DNA from: an uncultured Saprospiraceae bacterium
GTDB lineage: Bacteria > Bacteroidota > Bacteroidia > Chitinophagales > Saprospiraceae
Direction: 5' to 3'
Assembly (NCBI GenBank): GCA_938033975.1
Contig: CALHKJ010000243.1
Coordinates: 1 to 16,130 of the forward strand
DNA: 16,130 nucleotides
Shown here: positions 8,250 through 15,704 of the stretch, piece by piece
Position numbering within the stretch: the first letter of the stretch is position 1
Layout: each line of letters starts with the position of its first letter
The notes under the pieces: model-generated
The model's database searches: none
Seen by the model: only the letters and a program-made list of their open reading frames with translations
What the model was told of the DNA's origin: nothing
Position numbers and translations under genes: made by a program

Positions 8250-9830
8250 ATGAATTTTACGCTTTCTAATCTTGACTTTGGAATCATTATTTTCTATTTA
8301 TTAGCAGTAGTAGCGCTAGGTTTTTATTTTGGTAAGAAACATAAAAATGCAGAAGATTACTTTCTGGCGGGAAGGAACCTAACTTGGCCAATTATTGGTT
8401 TTTCACTTTTTGCTTCTAACATGTCAAGCAATAGTTTGGTTGGCTTGGCAGGAGCTGGATATAAGGATGGGTTTTCAGTATATAGTTATGAGTGGATGGC
8501 GGTGGTCATACTCATTGTTTTTGCAGTATTTTTTCTTCCTTTCTATTTAAAAAATAAAATTTTTACAATACCAGAATACCTTGAGAAAAGATTTAGCTAT
8601 GTAGTGCGCGCCTATGCATCCATTATTGCCATTGTATTAAATGTATTGGTAGATATTGCTGCAACATTGTATGCTGGAGGATTGGTAATTAATTTAATTT
8701 TTCCTCAATTTACTTTACTACAAATTATTGTTGGTTTAGCATTGATAGCCGGAGTGTATACAATAACAGGAGGACTAAGTTCTGTAATGTATACAGATGC
8801 TGTGCAAGCCGTTATATTGATTTTGGGATCTGCGATGATAACCTTATTTGCTTACAATGAAGTAGGTGGCTGGGATGCGGTATATGCTATTACGGATGCA
8901 TCTCATTTTGATGTGATGAAACCAATAGACGATGATGGAATGCCCTGGCCCTCTGTATTTACAGGAGTACTTTTGATTGGTTTTTACTTTTGGGGAACGA
9001 ATCAATATATTACTCAAAGAACCTTAGCATCTAGAGATATACGTCAAGGACAATGGGGTGCAATGTTTGCAGGATTCTTAAAATTAAGTATTCTTTTTAT
9101 CATGATTTTCCCTGGAGCATTTGCAAGAGTAATGTATCCAGATATGACAGAGATGGATATGATTTATCCAACCATGTTGTTTGATTTATTGCCACCTGGT
9201 TTGTTAGGTATTGTATTAGCAGGTTTAATTGCTGCGATGATGTCTAGTTTAGATTCCGGACTAAATTCTGTTTCAACTTTGGTGACAATGGATTTTGTAA
9301 AAAAGTTTAAACCAAATGCAGATTCAAAGTGGCTAATGAATGTAGGAAGAATAATTACAGCTATTGTGATGGTAATTGCTATATTATGGGCGCCAAAAAT
9401 TGGTGAGTTTGAAAAACTATGGGATTACCTACAGAATACCTTAGCTTGGTTTTGCCCTCCCATTGTGGCCTTATTCGTAATGGGATTATTTTTCAAACGT
9501 ACAAACAATACAGGAGCTGTTGCATCAATTGTTGTTGGTTTTAGTTTGACATCTTTGTTGATTGGGCACAAACTAACTGAGTCAAGTTACGTCTTGCCAA
9601 ATTTCTTATACGTTGCATTTTTGCATTTTGTAATCTGTTGTGTGGTTATGTTATTGTTTAGCTTGATGGGAGCATCCAAATCGGAAAGCGAATTGGCAAA
9701 GGTTGTATGGACGAGGGATGAGTTAAATAATGAAACAATCGCCTTAAGGGCTTTGCCTTGGTATAAAAATTATAGATATCAGGCGATAGCTTTACTTATC
9801 TTAGTAACAATCATTTTGTTAGTCTATTGA
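8250..9830 (+). CDS. SSS-family sodium/sugar symporter
   Basis: A 526-residue inner-membrane carrier of the solute:sodium symporter family (SGLT-like), expected to drive sugar uptake with Na+. Many hydrophobic helices are visible, with family landmarks in order: an N-terminal AEDYFLAGRNLTW stretch (34-46), the IPEYLEKRF loop (107-115), ITGGLSSVMYTDAVQA (172-187), WGTNQYITQRTLAS (248-261), and AMMSSLDSGLNSVSTL (329-344), which contains the serines corresponding to the Na2 sodium site in vSGLT. The last helix is at the extreme C-terminus (about 510-526). It lies 12 bases after the GH13 gene and 15 before the MFS gene. Substrate is not readable from sequence; glucose released by trehalase, or an intact disaccharide, would fit the operon. 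Confidence 0.94.
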   Translation: MNFTLSNLDFGIIIFYLLAVVALGFYFGKKHKNAEDYFLAGRNLTWPIIGFSLFASNMSSNSLVGLAGAGYKDGFSVYSYEWMAVVILIVFAVFFLPFYLKNKIFTIPEYLEKRFSYVVRAYASIIAIVLNVLVDIAATLYAGGLVINLIFPQFTLLQIIVGLALIAGVYTITGGLSSVMYTDAVQAVILILGSAMITLFAYNEVGGWDAVYAITDASHFDVMKPIDDDGMPWPSVFTGVLLIGFYFWGTNQYITQRTLASRDIRQGQWGAMFAGFLKLSILFIMIFPGAFARVMYPDMTEMDMIYPTMLFDLLPPGLLGIVLAGLIAAMMSSLDSGLNSVSTLVTMDFVKKFKPNADSKWLMNVGRIITAIVMVIAILWAPKIGEFEKLWDYLQNTLAWFCPPIVALFVMGLFFKRTNNTGAVASIVVGFSLTSLLIGHKLTESSYVLPNFLYVAFLHFVICCVVMLLFSLMGASKSESELAKVVWTRDELNNETIALRALPWYKNYRYQAIALLILVTIILLVY

Positions 9831-9845
9831 TCTAAAATAAATAAT

Positions 9846-11186
9846 GTGAAGAATTCAAAAACATCATATTGGACAATTACAGTGGCAATTGCTGGTTTTT
9901 TATTCGGCTTTGATACTGTCGTGATTTCAGGGGCAAATTTACCAATAAAAGAATTATGGAATACCAGTCCATTGTTTCATGGAACATTCATTATGTCAAT
10001 GGCACTTTGGGGGACTGTAATTGGTGCTCTCTTTGGAGGAATTCCTACAGATCTATTGGGACGTAAACGAACACTATTTTGGATAGGAGTTTTGTATACG
10101 GTATCGGCAATAGGATCAGCTTTAGCACAAGATCCTTATTTGTTTTCAGCCTTTCGATTTATTGGAGGATTGGGTGTAGGTGCTTCAAGTGTGGCAGTCC
10201 CAATTTATCTATCGGAAGTGTCTTCTTCTGAAAATAGAGGAGGCATAGTTGCGAGGTACCAGTTTATGATTGTGTTCGGAATTTTTATTGCTTTTTTTAG
10301 TAATTATCTATTGAAAGGTGTTGGAGGAGATATAGACTGGCGTTTGATGTTAGGAGTGGAGGCAATACCTGCAATCATCTATAGTATATTAATAATGGGA
10401 GTGCCTAAAAGCCCTCGTTGGTTATTGATAAAAAAGAATGATGAGCAGGCAGCACGATCTGTTCTTGAGTTACTTGGTGATGAAAATATATCACAAAGTA
10501 TTTCAGAAATGAAAAATGCTGTGAATGATCAAAAGGGTAGCCAAGGCTTTTTTGGAAAGAAATATTCAAAGCCCATTACCTTGGCATTTTTACTAGCTTT
10601 TTTCAATCAACTTTCTGGTATAAATTTCATTCTATATTATGCTCCAGAAATATTGGAACGTGCAGGATTGGCAGGCAAAGAATCTTTAGCCAGTTCTATT
10701 TCTATTGGAGCAGTAAATTTGATATTTACATTGCTAGGAATGTATTTGATAGATAAAGCAGGACGAAAGAAATTGATTTTGTTTGGTTCTATAGGATATA
10801 TAGTCAGTTTATCAATGGTTGCATACGCCTTTTATTCAGGAGCTAGCTCAAGCTTTTTGCTCTTCTTTATTCTCTTGTTTATTGCCTCACATGCAGTTGG
10901 ACAAGGAGCAGTGATTTGGGTATTTATTTCTGAAATATTTCCTACTGATGTTCGGGCCTCAGGTCAAGCATTTGGTTCAGGCACACATTGGGTTTTTGCG
11001 GCAATAATTACCTTAATAACTCCTTTTTTCTTGGACGCACAGGATGGAATTTTTAAAGACAATCCATGGCCAATATTTGCATTTTTTGCTTTCTTCATGT
11101 TCTTGCAATTGTTGTTCGTTCTGTTCATGATGCCAGAGACAGCAGGAAGATCTTTGGAGGAATTGGAAGCCGAATTGGTACAATAG
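9846..11186 (+). CDS. MFS sugar porter family transporter (GTG start)
   Basis: A 446-residue, roughly 12-helix inner-membrane transporter of the sugar porter branch of the major facilitator superfamily. Signatures include GFLFGFDTVVISGA at the first helix (17-30), GRKR after helix 2 (72-75), PKSPRW (187-192), QLSGINFILYYAPEI (255-269), DKAGRKK (303-309) and the C-terminal PETAGRSLEELE (430-441). The GTG at 9846 is the only reasonable start: the frame upstream runs straight into the previous gene's stop, and the first in-frame ATG would remove helix 1. An ATG lies 2 bases earlier but is out of frame and followed at once by TGA. Likely a proton symporter or facilitator for a hexose or disaccharide such as fructose, glucose or sucrose; which one is unknown. 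Confidence 0.93.
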   Translation: MKNSKTSYWTITVAIAGFLFGFDTVVISGANLPIKELWNTSPLFHGTFIMSMALWGTVIGALFGGIPTDLLGRKRTLFWIGVLYTVSAIGSALAQDPYLFSAFRFIGGLGVGASSVAVPIYLSEVSSSENRGGIVARYQFMIVFGIFIAFFSNYLLKGVGGDIDWRLMLGVEAIPAIIYSILIMGVPKSPRWLLIKKNDEQAARSVLELLGDENISQSISEMKNAVNDQKGSQGFFGKKYSKPITLAFLLAFFNQLSGINFILYYAPEILERAGLAGKESLASSISIGAVNLIFTLLGMYLIDKAGRKKLILFGSIGYIVSLSMVAYAFYSGASSSFLLFFILLFIASHAVGQGAVIWVFISEIFPTDVRASGQAFGSGTHWVFAAIITLITPFFLDAQDGIFKDNPWPIFAFFAFFMFLQLLFVLFMMPETAGRSLEELEAELVQ

Positions 11187-11200
11187 AAAATGGAAGATAG

Positions 11201-12064
11201 ATGAAGAAAAAAATAATTTGCTTTGGTGAAGTTTTGTGGGATATGCTTCCAGAAGGAAAGGTCCTTGGCGGAGCACCCTTGAATGTATTGTATCATGCGA
11301 TCCAACAGGGTTTGGAAGGGAACATGATAACTGCCATTGGCAAAGATGAACTAGGAACACAAATCAAAAAAAGATGTGAAGAATTAGGTCTTTCAATTGA
11401 TTTGGTTCAAGAATATGAAAATTTTCAAACAGGTATAGCTGCTGTAAGTCTTGATGAGAATGGTTCTGCAAGTTATGAACTAGTAAAGCCAGTTGCCTAT
11501 GATAATATTCTAGAAGAAAATGCTCAGCAACAATACTTGCAGGAATGTGATGTTTTTGTATTTGGTAGCTTGGCCAATAGGGATGAAGCTACTCGGAATA
11601 CCTTAATCAAGCTGTTGGATAAACAAAAGGTAAAGACGGATTGTACAATAGTGTTTGATATAAATCTCCGTGCACCGCATTACCATATGGATGTCATCTC
11701 TGAACTTATGAGCTATGCAAATATTGTGAAGCTTAACGATGATGAATTGGTTGAAGTTGCTGCGCACTTGGATCTTAGTGGAGAGCCTAATGAATTGATG
11801 CTTGGATTGATAAATAAATTTTCTCTTGATGCTATGGTATGTACCCGTGGAGCAAATGGTGCCATATATGTGGATAAAAATCAAGAAGCGGAAATTCCAG
11901 GAAAGAAGATAGTATTGGTGGATACCGTTGGAAGCGGTGATGCTTTTCTAGCGGCTTTTATCAGTAGTTATCTACAACAAGACCCAATTGATATAATTTT
12001 AAAGAAGGCTAACGAACTTGGTGCTTTTGTCGCGTCGAACCGAGGAGCAATTGTTAGCTATTAA
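11201..12064 (+). CDS. PfkB-family carbohydrate kinase, probable fructokinase
   Basis: A 287-residue cytosolic sugar kinase of the ribokinase/PfkB fold. It shows the N-terminal GGAPLN substrate-binding motif (23-28), a DINLR strand (153-157) and the C-terminal signature DTVGSGDAF (241-249), where Asp247 is the catalytic base and the surrounding glycines form the anion hole. The GGAPLN form is common in fructokinases. Its position directly before a GH32 beta-fructosidase and after a sugar porter supports ATP-dependent phosphorylation of fructose to fructose 6-phosphate, although other hexose or ribose-type substrates occur in the family. Length is a little short of the usual ~300 but no motif is missing. 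It is 14 bases after the MFS gene and 20 before GH32. Confidence 0.9.
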   Translation: MKKKIICFGEVLWDMLPEGKVLGGAPLNVLYHAIQQGLEGNMITAIGKDELGTQIKKRCEELGLSIDLVQEYENFQTGIAAVSLDENGSASYELVKPVAYDNILEENAQQQYLQECDVFVFGSLANRDEATRNTLIKLLDKQKVKTDCTIVFDINLRAPHYHMDVISELMSYANIVKLNDDELVEVAAHLDLSGEPNELMLGLINKFSLDAMVCTRGANGAIYVDKNQEAEIPGKKIVLVDTVGSGDAFLAAFISSYLQQDPIDIILKKANELGAFVASNRGAIVSY

Positions 12065-12084
12065 TTAGTCTAAAAACAAATTCT

Positions 12085-14133
12085 ATGTATAGAGTAATTA
12101 TATTTAGCTTTTTTATTTTTTTGCTATATGCATGTGGTGAAAAATCTATGGAATCAAAGATGGACATGAAAGATAATAAAGAAAACTCTTTGACTGCTAA
12201 GGAGTATTACAATGAAAAACATAGACCTCAATTTCACTTTTCCCCAGAGGCCAACTGGATGAATGATCCTAATGGTATGGTCTATCATGAGGGTGAGTAT
12301 CATCTTTTCTATCAATACTATCCTGAGGCAACAGTTTGGGGTCCTATGCATTGGGGACATGCCATAAGTGAGGATTTGGTGCATTGGGAACACTTACCGA
12401 TCGGACTTTATCCAGATTCTTTAGGCTGGATATTTTCTGGAAGCGCAGTAGTGGATAAAAACAATACCTCAGGCTTTGGAAAAAATGGGAAGGATCCTCT
12501 TGTTGCAATCTTTTCTCACCATAGTCAACCAATAGAAAAAACTGGTTCTGATAAATTTCAATATCAAAGTATAGCTTATAGTAATGATAAAGGAAGAACA
12601 TGGACCATGTATGAAGGAAACCCAGTAGTTCCTAACCCAGGAATTCGAGATTTCCGAGATCCCAAAGTAATATGGCATGATCAGACGCAAAAATGGATCA
12701 TGACAGTTACTGCTTTGGATCACATAAAGTTTTATGCTTCTTCTAATCTTAAAAACTGGGATTATCTAAGTGATTTTGGCAAAACAGTCGGTAGTCATGA
12801 TGGTGTATGGGAGTGTCCTGATCTATTTCCTTTGGTAGATGATTTAGGACAGAAAAAATGGGTGCTTTTGCAAAACATGAATCCAGGAAACCCAAATGGA
12901 GGCTCAGGATGTCAATATTTCATTGGTGATTTTGATGGGAAAAAATTCACTTTGGATCCAGATTTTGCCGAGATGCTAGGTACGATTCCCGCATCTTATC
13001 CTAAAGGGAAAATCTTTATGAATTTTGAAAATGGCTTTGAAGATTGGATAGCAAAAGGAAATGCTTTTGGTACTTCTCCAGTCTCAAAAAGTAATACTGG
13101 AAAAGTGAAAATAGATGGTGTTGAAGGTAATTACTTTGCAGGATCTTCTGATAAAGACTTGAGTGCAATTGGTACTTTGACTTCTCCAGAATTTGTGATT
13201 TCAAGTAAGGCAATTAATTTTAAAATCTCTGGAGGAAATCATCGTGGTAGGACATTGATAAAACTAGTCGTAGAAGGAAATACCCTCAGAGAGGCAGAGG
13301 GCAGAAATACAAATAAAATGCGATGGGCAGGTTGGGATGTTAGTAAGCATCAAGGCAAAAAGGCTAAAATTGTATTAGTCGATAAGCATACAACTGATTG
13401 GGGTCACATTAATGTGGATCAAATCACCTTTGCAGATAAACTAGCACATGAAGAAAAATCTGGCTCGGTTTGGTTAGATGCTGGTCGTGATAATTATGCA
13501 GGTGTAACTTGGTCAGACGTACCGGCAGAAGATGGACGACGGATTTTCATTGGTTGGTTGAGTAATTGGGCCTATGCTCAAGTTGTTCCTACTGAGAAAT
13601 GGAGATCCGCTATGACTATACCATGGGAGCTCAGCTTAAAAAATGTGGATGGAGTTCCTCGTATTGTCTCATCTCCTGTGAGGGAATTACAGTCAATTGA
13701 GAAATCAGAAAGTAATTTGTCTAAAGAAACCAGTTCATATCATTTTGAAAATGGCTTAGCACGTTTTGATTTAAATTTGAAAATAGACAAGACTAAAAAT
13801 ACCGGATTTAAAATTCGCAATACAAAAAATGAATTTGTTGAGTTTTTATATAAGCCTAGTAATAATGAATTGAGCTTTGATCGAAGAAAAAGTGGGGACC
13901 TAAGTTTCTCCCCAGAATTTACAAGTGTATCAAAAGTAAATCGACTTTCGAAGGATGATATTTTGCAACTTACAATTTTTATTGATCATAGCTCAGTAGA
14001 AATTTTTATTGATAATGGGCTAAATGTATTTACTGAAATATTTTTTCCTACTGAACCTTTTGAATATTTAGACCTTAATGAGGATACAAAGATTTTAAAT
14101 GGTAGTATGAAAATTTTAAATGGGATATGGTAA
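12085..14133 (+). CDS. GH32 beta-fructosidase (levanase/invertase type) lipoprotein with inserted domain
   Basis: A 682-residue enzyme expected to release fructose from sucrose or fructans (levan, inulin). A lipoprotein signal ends in LLYAC (Cys17), predicting envelope anchoring. The three GH32 catalytic motifs are present: WMNDPNG (58-64, nucleophile Asp61), RDP (191-193, transition-state Asp192) and WECPD (242-246, acid/base Glu243). The five-bladed propeller is interrupted after GDFDGKKFTLD (about 281-291) by an extra block at roughly 308-452 and resumes at WLDAGRDNYAGVTW (463-476) and IGWLSNWAYA (489-498). A C-terminal beta-sandwich follows, with DHSSVEIFIDNG (634-645). The inserted block resembles carbohydrate-binding beta-sandwiches seen in GH32 levanases. 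It is the last gene of the operon. Exo- versus endo-action and the preferred fructan are not decidable here. Confidence 0.95.
   Translation: MYRVIIFSFFIFLLYACGEKSMESKMDMKDNKENSLTAKEYYNEKHRPQFHFSPEANWMNDPNGMVYHEGEYHLFYQYYPEATVWGPMHWGHAISEDLVHWEHLPIGLYPDSLGWIFSGSAVVDKNNTSGFGKNGKDPLVAIFSHHSQPIEKTGSDKFQYQSIAYSNDKGRTWTMYEGNPVVPNPGIRDFRDPKVIWHDQTQKWIMTVTALDHIKFYASSNLKNWDYLSDFGKTVGSHDGVWECPDLFPLVDDLGQKKWVLLQNMNPGNPNGGSGCQYFIGDFDGKKFTLDPDFAEMLGTIPASYPKGKIFMNFENGFEDWIAKGNAFGTSPVSKSNTGKVKIDGVEGNYFAGSSDKDLSAIGTLTSPEFVISSKAINFKISGGNHRGRTLIKLVVEGNTLREAEGRNTNKMRWAGWDVSKHQGKKAKIVLVDKHTTDWGHINVDQITFADKLAHEEKSGSVWLDAGRDNYAGVTWSDVPAEDGRRIFIGWLSNWAYAQVVPTEKWRSAMTIPWELSLKNVDGVPRIVSSPVRELQSIEKSESNLSKETSSYHFENGLARFDLNLKIDKTKNTGFKIRNTKNEFVEFLYKPSNNELSFDRRKSGDLSFSPEFTSVSKVNRLSKDDILQLTIFIDHSSVEIFIDNGLNVFTEIFFPTEPFEYLDLNEDTKILNGSMKILNGIW
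13006..13440 (+). other. Inserted beta-sandwich-like domain within the GH32 gene
   Basis: Codons for about residues 308-452 of the GH32 enzyme. It begins with FENGFEDWIAKGNAFGTSP and ends with WGHINVDQITFAD. The block is glycine- and strand-rich, contains a GNHRGRT loop and an AGWDVS motif, and splits the catalytic propeller between strands that are contiguous in compact GH32 enzymes. Similar segments are familiar from Bacteroidota and other bacterial levanases and resemble CBM66-like or galactose-binding-type modules; that assignment is from memory of the family and is not proven by this sequence. Boundaries are approximate. Confidence 0.6.
14089..14130 (+). repeat. Imperfect 21-bp tandem duplication at the 3' end of the GH32 gene
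   Basis: Two adjacent 21-base units, 14089-14109 and 14110-14130, agree at 13 of their first 14 bases (AAGATTTTAAATGG versus AAAATTTTAAATGG) and diverge after that. They encode the last residues KILNGSM and KILNGIW just before the stop codon. A small slippage duplication that lengthened the C-terminus by seven residues would explain it. Confidence 0.5.
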
Positions 14134-14180
14134 GATCCTCTTCGATATATGATTTATAGTTGATCAAGCATAGAATCTAT

Positions 14181-14339
14181 TTAAAGCAACATTGGTTTTG
14201 TGACCTCATCATATTTTTTTCTCCAATGATAGAACCCTCCAATAAAACCAAGAATTGCAGGAATAATAATCAGATAATCGAAATTAATATTTGGTGTAGG
14301 GAATGGCAATGGCATGTTGTGCAATAGAAGATCGTACAT
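14181..14339 (-). CDS. Possible small single-pass membrane peptide (52 aa) or gene remnant
   Basis: An ATG-initiated minus-strand frame of 52 codons. It has a polar/Pro-rich N-terminal part (MPLPFPTPNINFDY), a hydrophobic stretch (YLIIIPAILGFIGGFY, roughly residues 25-40) and a basic flank (HWRKKYDE), the layout of a single transmembrane helix with a positive cytoplasmic side. A second ATG at 14315 would give 44 residues. It ends 48 bases from the convergent GH32 stop. No homologue is recognised. An adjacent protein-like stretch in another minus-strand frame (about 14284-14409) overlaps its N-terminal half, so it could instead be the C-terminal tail of a frameshifted, decayed gene. Confidence 0.3.
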   Translation of the reverse strand: MYDLLLHNMPLPFPTPNINFDYLIIIPAILGFIGGFYHWRKKYDEVTKPMLL

Positions 14340-14530
14340 TCTGCAATGATGCTTCCGATAGTTTTGAAATTGTATCTTTCTCTGGCGATCGAAGGGCTAT
14401 TCCTTCATGTTATAGTGAGGGTAGAAATGGCAATCGATATTCTATTCAATCAAACTTGAGAAATGAAGTAGAAAGAGCTGCTGACTCGGATTTATATTAT
14501 TGGTAATCAAAGAAGAATAAGGAGGAAACT

Positions 14531-14572
14531 GAAAATGAAAATGAAAATCAAAATGAAAATGAAAATCAAAAA
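14531..14572. repeat. Hexanucleotide repeat array with an 18-bp higher-order period
   Basis: Seven consecutive six-base units starting at 14531 are GAAAAT or its variant CAAAAT, with the last unit ending AAAAA. The order of the variant gives an 18-base super-period (GAAAAT, GAAAAT, CAAAAT). It is a simple-sequence tract suited to replication slippage. Read on the plus strand it would give either Glu-Asn/Gln-Asn or Met-Lys/Ile-Lys runs, and on the minus strand Ile-Phe runs, so any apparent coding there is a by-product of the repeat unless shown otherwise. Confidence 0.85.
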
Positions 14573-14653
14573 GACCTTCCCTTTGGCAGAATGCTTAGTC
14601 CTGTAATGAAAAATCGATCATTCTAATCCATCCAAATCCATATAATCATGCTC

Positions 14654-15622
14654 CTAGAGGTTGACCAGCTCAGGATTACCCATCAACCCTGAGCGATAAT
14701 TTTTCATGCACTGCTTGATCTGCTCTTCAGTATTCATCACAAATGGGCCATAAGAATAAACTACCTCATCAAGTGGCAAACCACCAAGCACTAAAAACTC
14801 AGATTCGCATTCAGAATAGATATTGATTAGACTGTCTCCACGTTGGAAAAGTACGACCTGATTTGTATCTAGCACCTTAGCACTTTCTAGTTCAATCTTT
14901 CCTTTGATCTGATAGATGAATGCATTGTGCGTTGGATCGGTTGGAATATCAATCCTACTGTCATCTTTCATTTTGACATGATAGAAAAAGGCCGGTGTTA
15001 GTAATTCAATATTTGATTTAGCATCACCAAGTTCTCCAAGGACAACATTAATACTGTATTTGTCGGTTTCGATTTTACCCATGTCTGCTGTGCGGTGCAC
15101 TAGGGTAGTAGGGTCCATGAATTTGTATTTCGATGGAGTATTGAGCCATATTTGGAAACCGTGATATGAGCCACCGTTCTTGTAAAGCTCTTCTCCAGAT
15201 TCTTCCATATGGATTGCTCCTTTTCCAGAATTGAACATCATGAAGTCTCCTTTGCCTATTTGGAAATCGTAGTTGAGGCTGTCTTTATGATGTCCGGTAC
15301 CTTCAAGAAAATATGTTGTTGGAGAAACGCCTGCATGTGGATGAGCATCTACTCTCAGAGGATCATCTCCTGGATTGACATTCACTGGTCCAAATTCATC
15401 AAAAAGTACGTATGGAGAAACATAATCAAGGTGGTTACCTGCGAAGGCTCTCATCACTGGCAGGGTTCCAACATTGACTCTGTCGGCACTCAGAATCCTG
15501 TATATCTTACGCTGAGATTTATCATGATACATACCTGAATTGGCAGTAATTAAACTGCTGTTTGCTACAGACATCCCTAGTATTGCTGAGCCTTTGATGA
15601 ATTCACGACGTTTCATATCCAT
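14654..15622 (-). CDS. Pirin-family bicupin with twin-arginine export signal
   Basis: A pirin-like two-cupin protein of about 322 residues. Numbered from the upstream TTG at 15643 (329 residues), the pirin metal ligands are present: the HPH pair at His101 and His103 and the IHMEE motif with His145 and Glu147, positions that bind iron in human and E. coli pirins. The surrounding DAHPHAGVSPTTYFLEG and FMMFNSGKGAIHMEE blocks are typical. The start chosen is the ATG at 15622, because the longer form depends on a TTG. It puts KRREFIKG almost at the N-terminus, followed by a hydrophobic, small-residue stretch: a Tat signal, so the folded metalloprotein is probably exported. Function in the family ranges from quercetin 2,3-dioxygenase activity to redox-sensing regulation; the substrate here is unknown. 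It is transcribed toward the sugar operon and is not part of it. Confidence 0.92.
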   Translation of the reverse strand: MDMKRREFIKGSAILGMSVANSSLITANSGMYHDKSQRKIYRILSADRVNVGTLPVMRAFAGNHLDYVSPYVLFDEFGPVNVNPGDDPLRVDAHPHAGVSPTTYFLEGTGHHKDSLNYDFQIGKGDFMMFNSGKGAIHMEESGEELYKNGGSYHGFQIWLNTPSKYKFMDPTTLVHRTADMGKIETDKYSINVVLGELGDAKSNIELLTPAFFYHVKMKDDSRIDIPTDPTHNAFIYQIKGKIELESAKVLDTNQVVLFQRGDSLINIYSECESEFLVLGGLPLDEVVYSYGPFVMNTEEQIKQCMKNYRSGLMGNPELVNL

Positions 15623-15704
15623 TTTTTCTTTTTTATTAGACAATCTAAGCCTTGGTTTTGTTTCAAGACCTAAGTTAAGAGATAACCGCCCTTATAAGAG
15701 CTTT

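Larger units (their letters stand above)
14134..14653. other. 520-base intergenic region without a confident gene
   Basis: This stretch lies between the operon's last stop and the 3' end of the pirin gene, which is transcribed toward it. It shows no clear rho-independent terminator for either side: no GC-rich hairpin followed by a T-run was seen. It contains a possible short minus-strand membrane-peptide ORF (14181-14339), a second protein-like minus-strand stretch in another frame (about 14284-14409), a 67-codon plus-strand ORF (14303-14506) with no recognisable features, and a hexanucleotide repeat array (14531-14572). The mix of short overlapping open stretches in several frames looks more like decayed or non-coding DNA than an intact gene. 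Confidence 0.6.

Noticed and set aside
10964..11360. Two minus-strand ORFs of about 115 codons across the MFS/kinase junction.
   Set aside because: Both are antisense to conserved ends of the MFS and PfkB genes and show no family features.
14303..14506. A 67-codon plus-strand ORF as a real gene.
   Set aside because: No recognisable domain, signal or start context; it overlaps protein-like minus-strand frames and sits in DNA that is open in several frames. It is described only as part of the intergenic region.
14531..14572. CRISPR-like array.
   Set aside because: The repeats are contiguous six-base units without spacers; this is a simple-sequence tract.
15640..15666. Bacteroidota-type promoter for the pirin gene (TTG and TAGATTG on the minus strand).
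   Set aside because: The -7 element matches TAnnTTTG poorly and the spacing of about 16 bases is short; not strong enough to annotate.
15686..15702. Rho-independent terminator after the T9SS-domain gene (GCTCTTATAAGGGC on the minus strand).
   Set aside because: The palindrome has no loop and no following T-run on that strand, so it cannot form a normal terminator hairpin.
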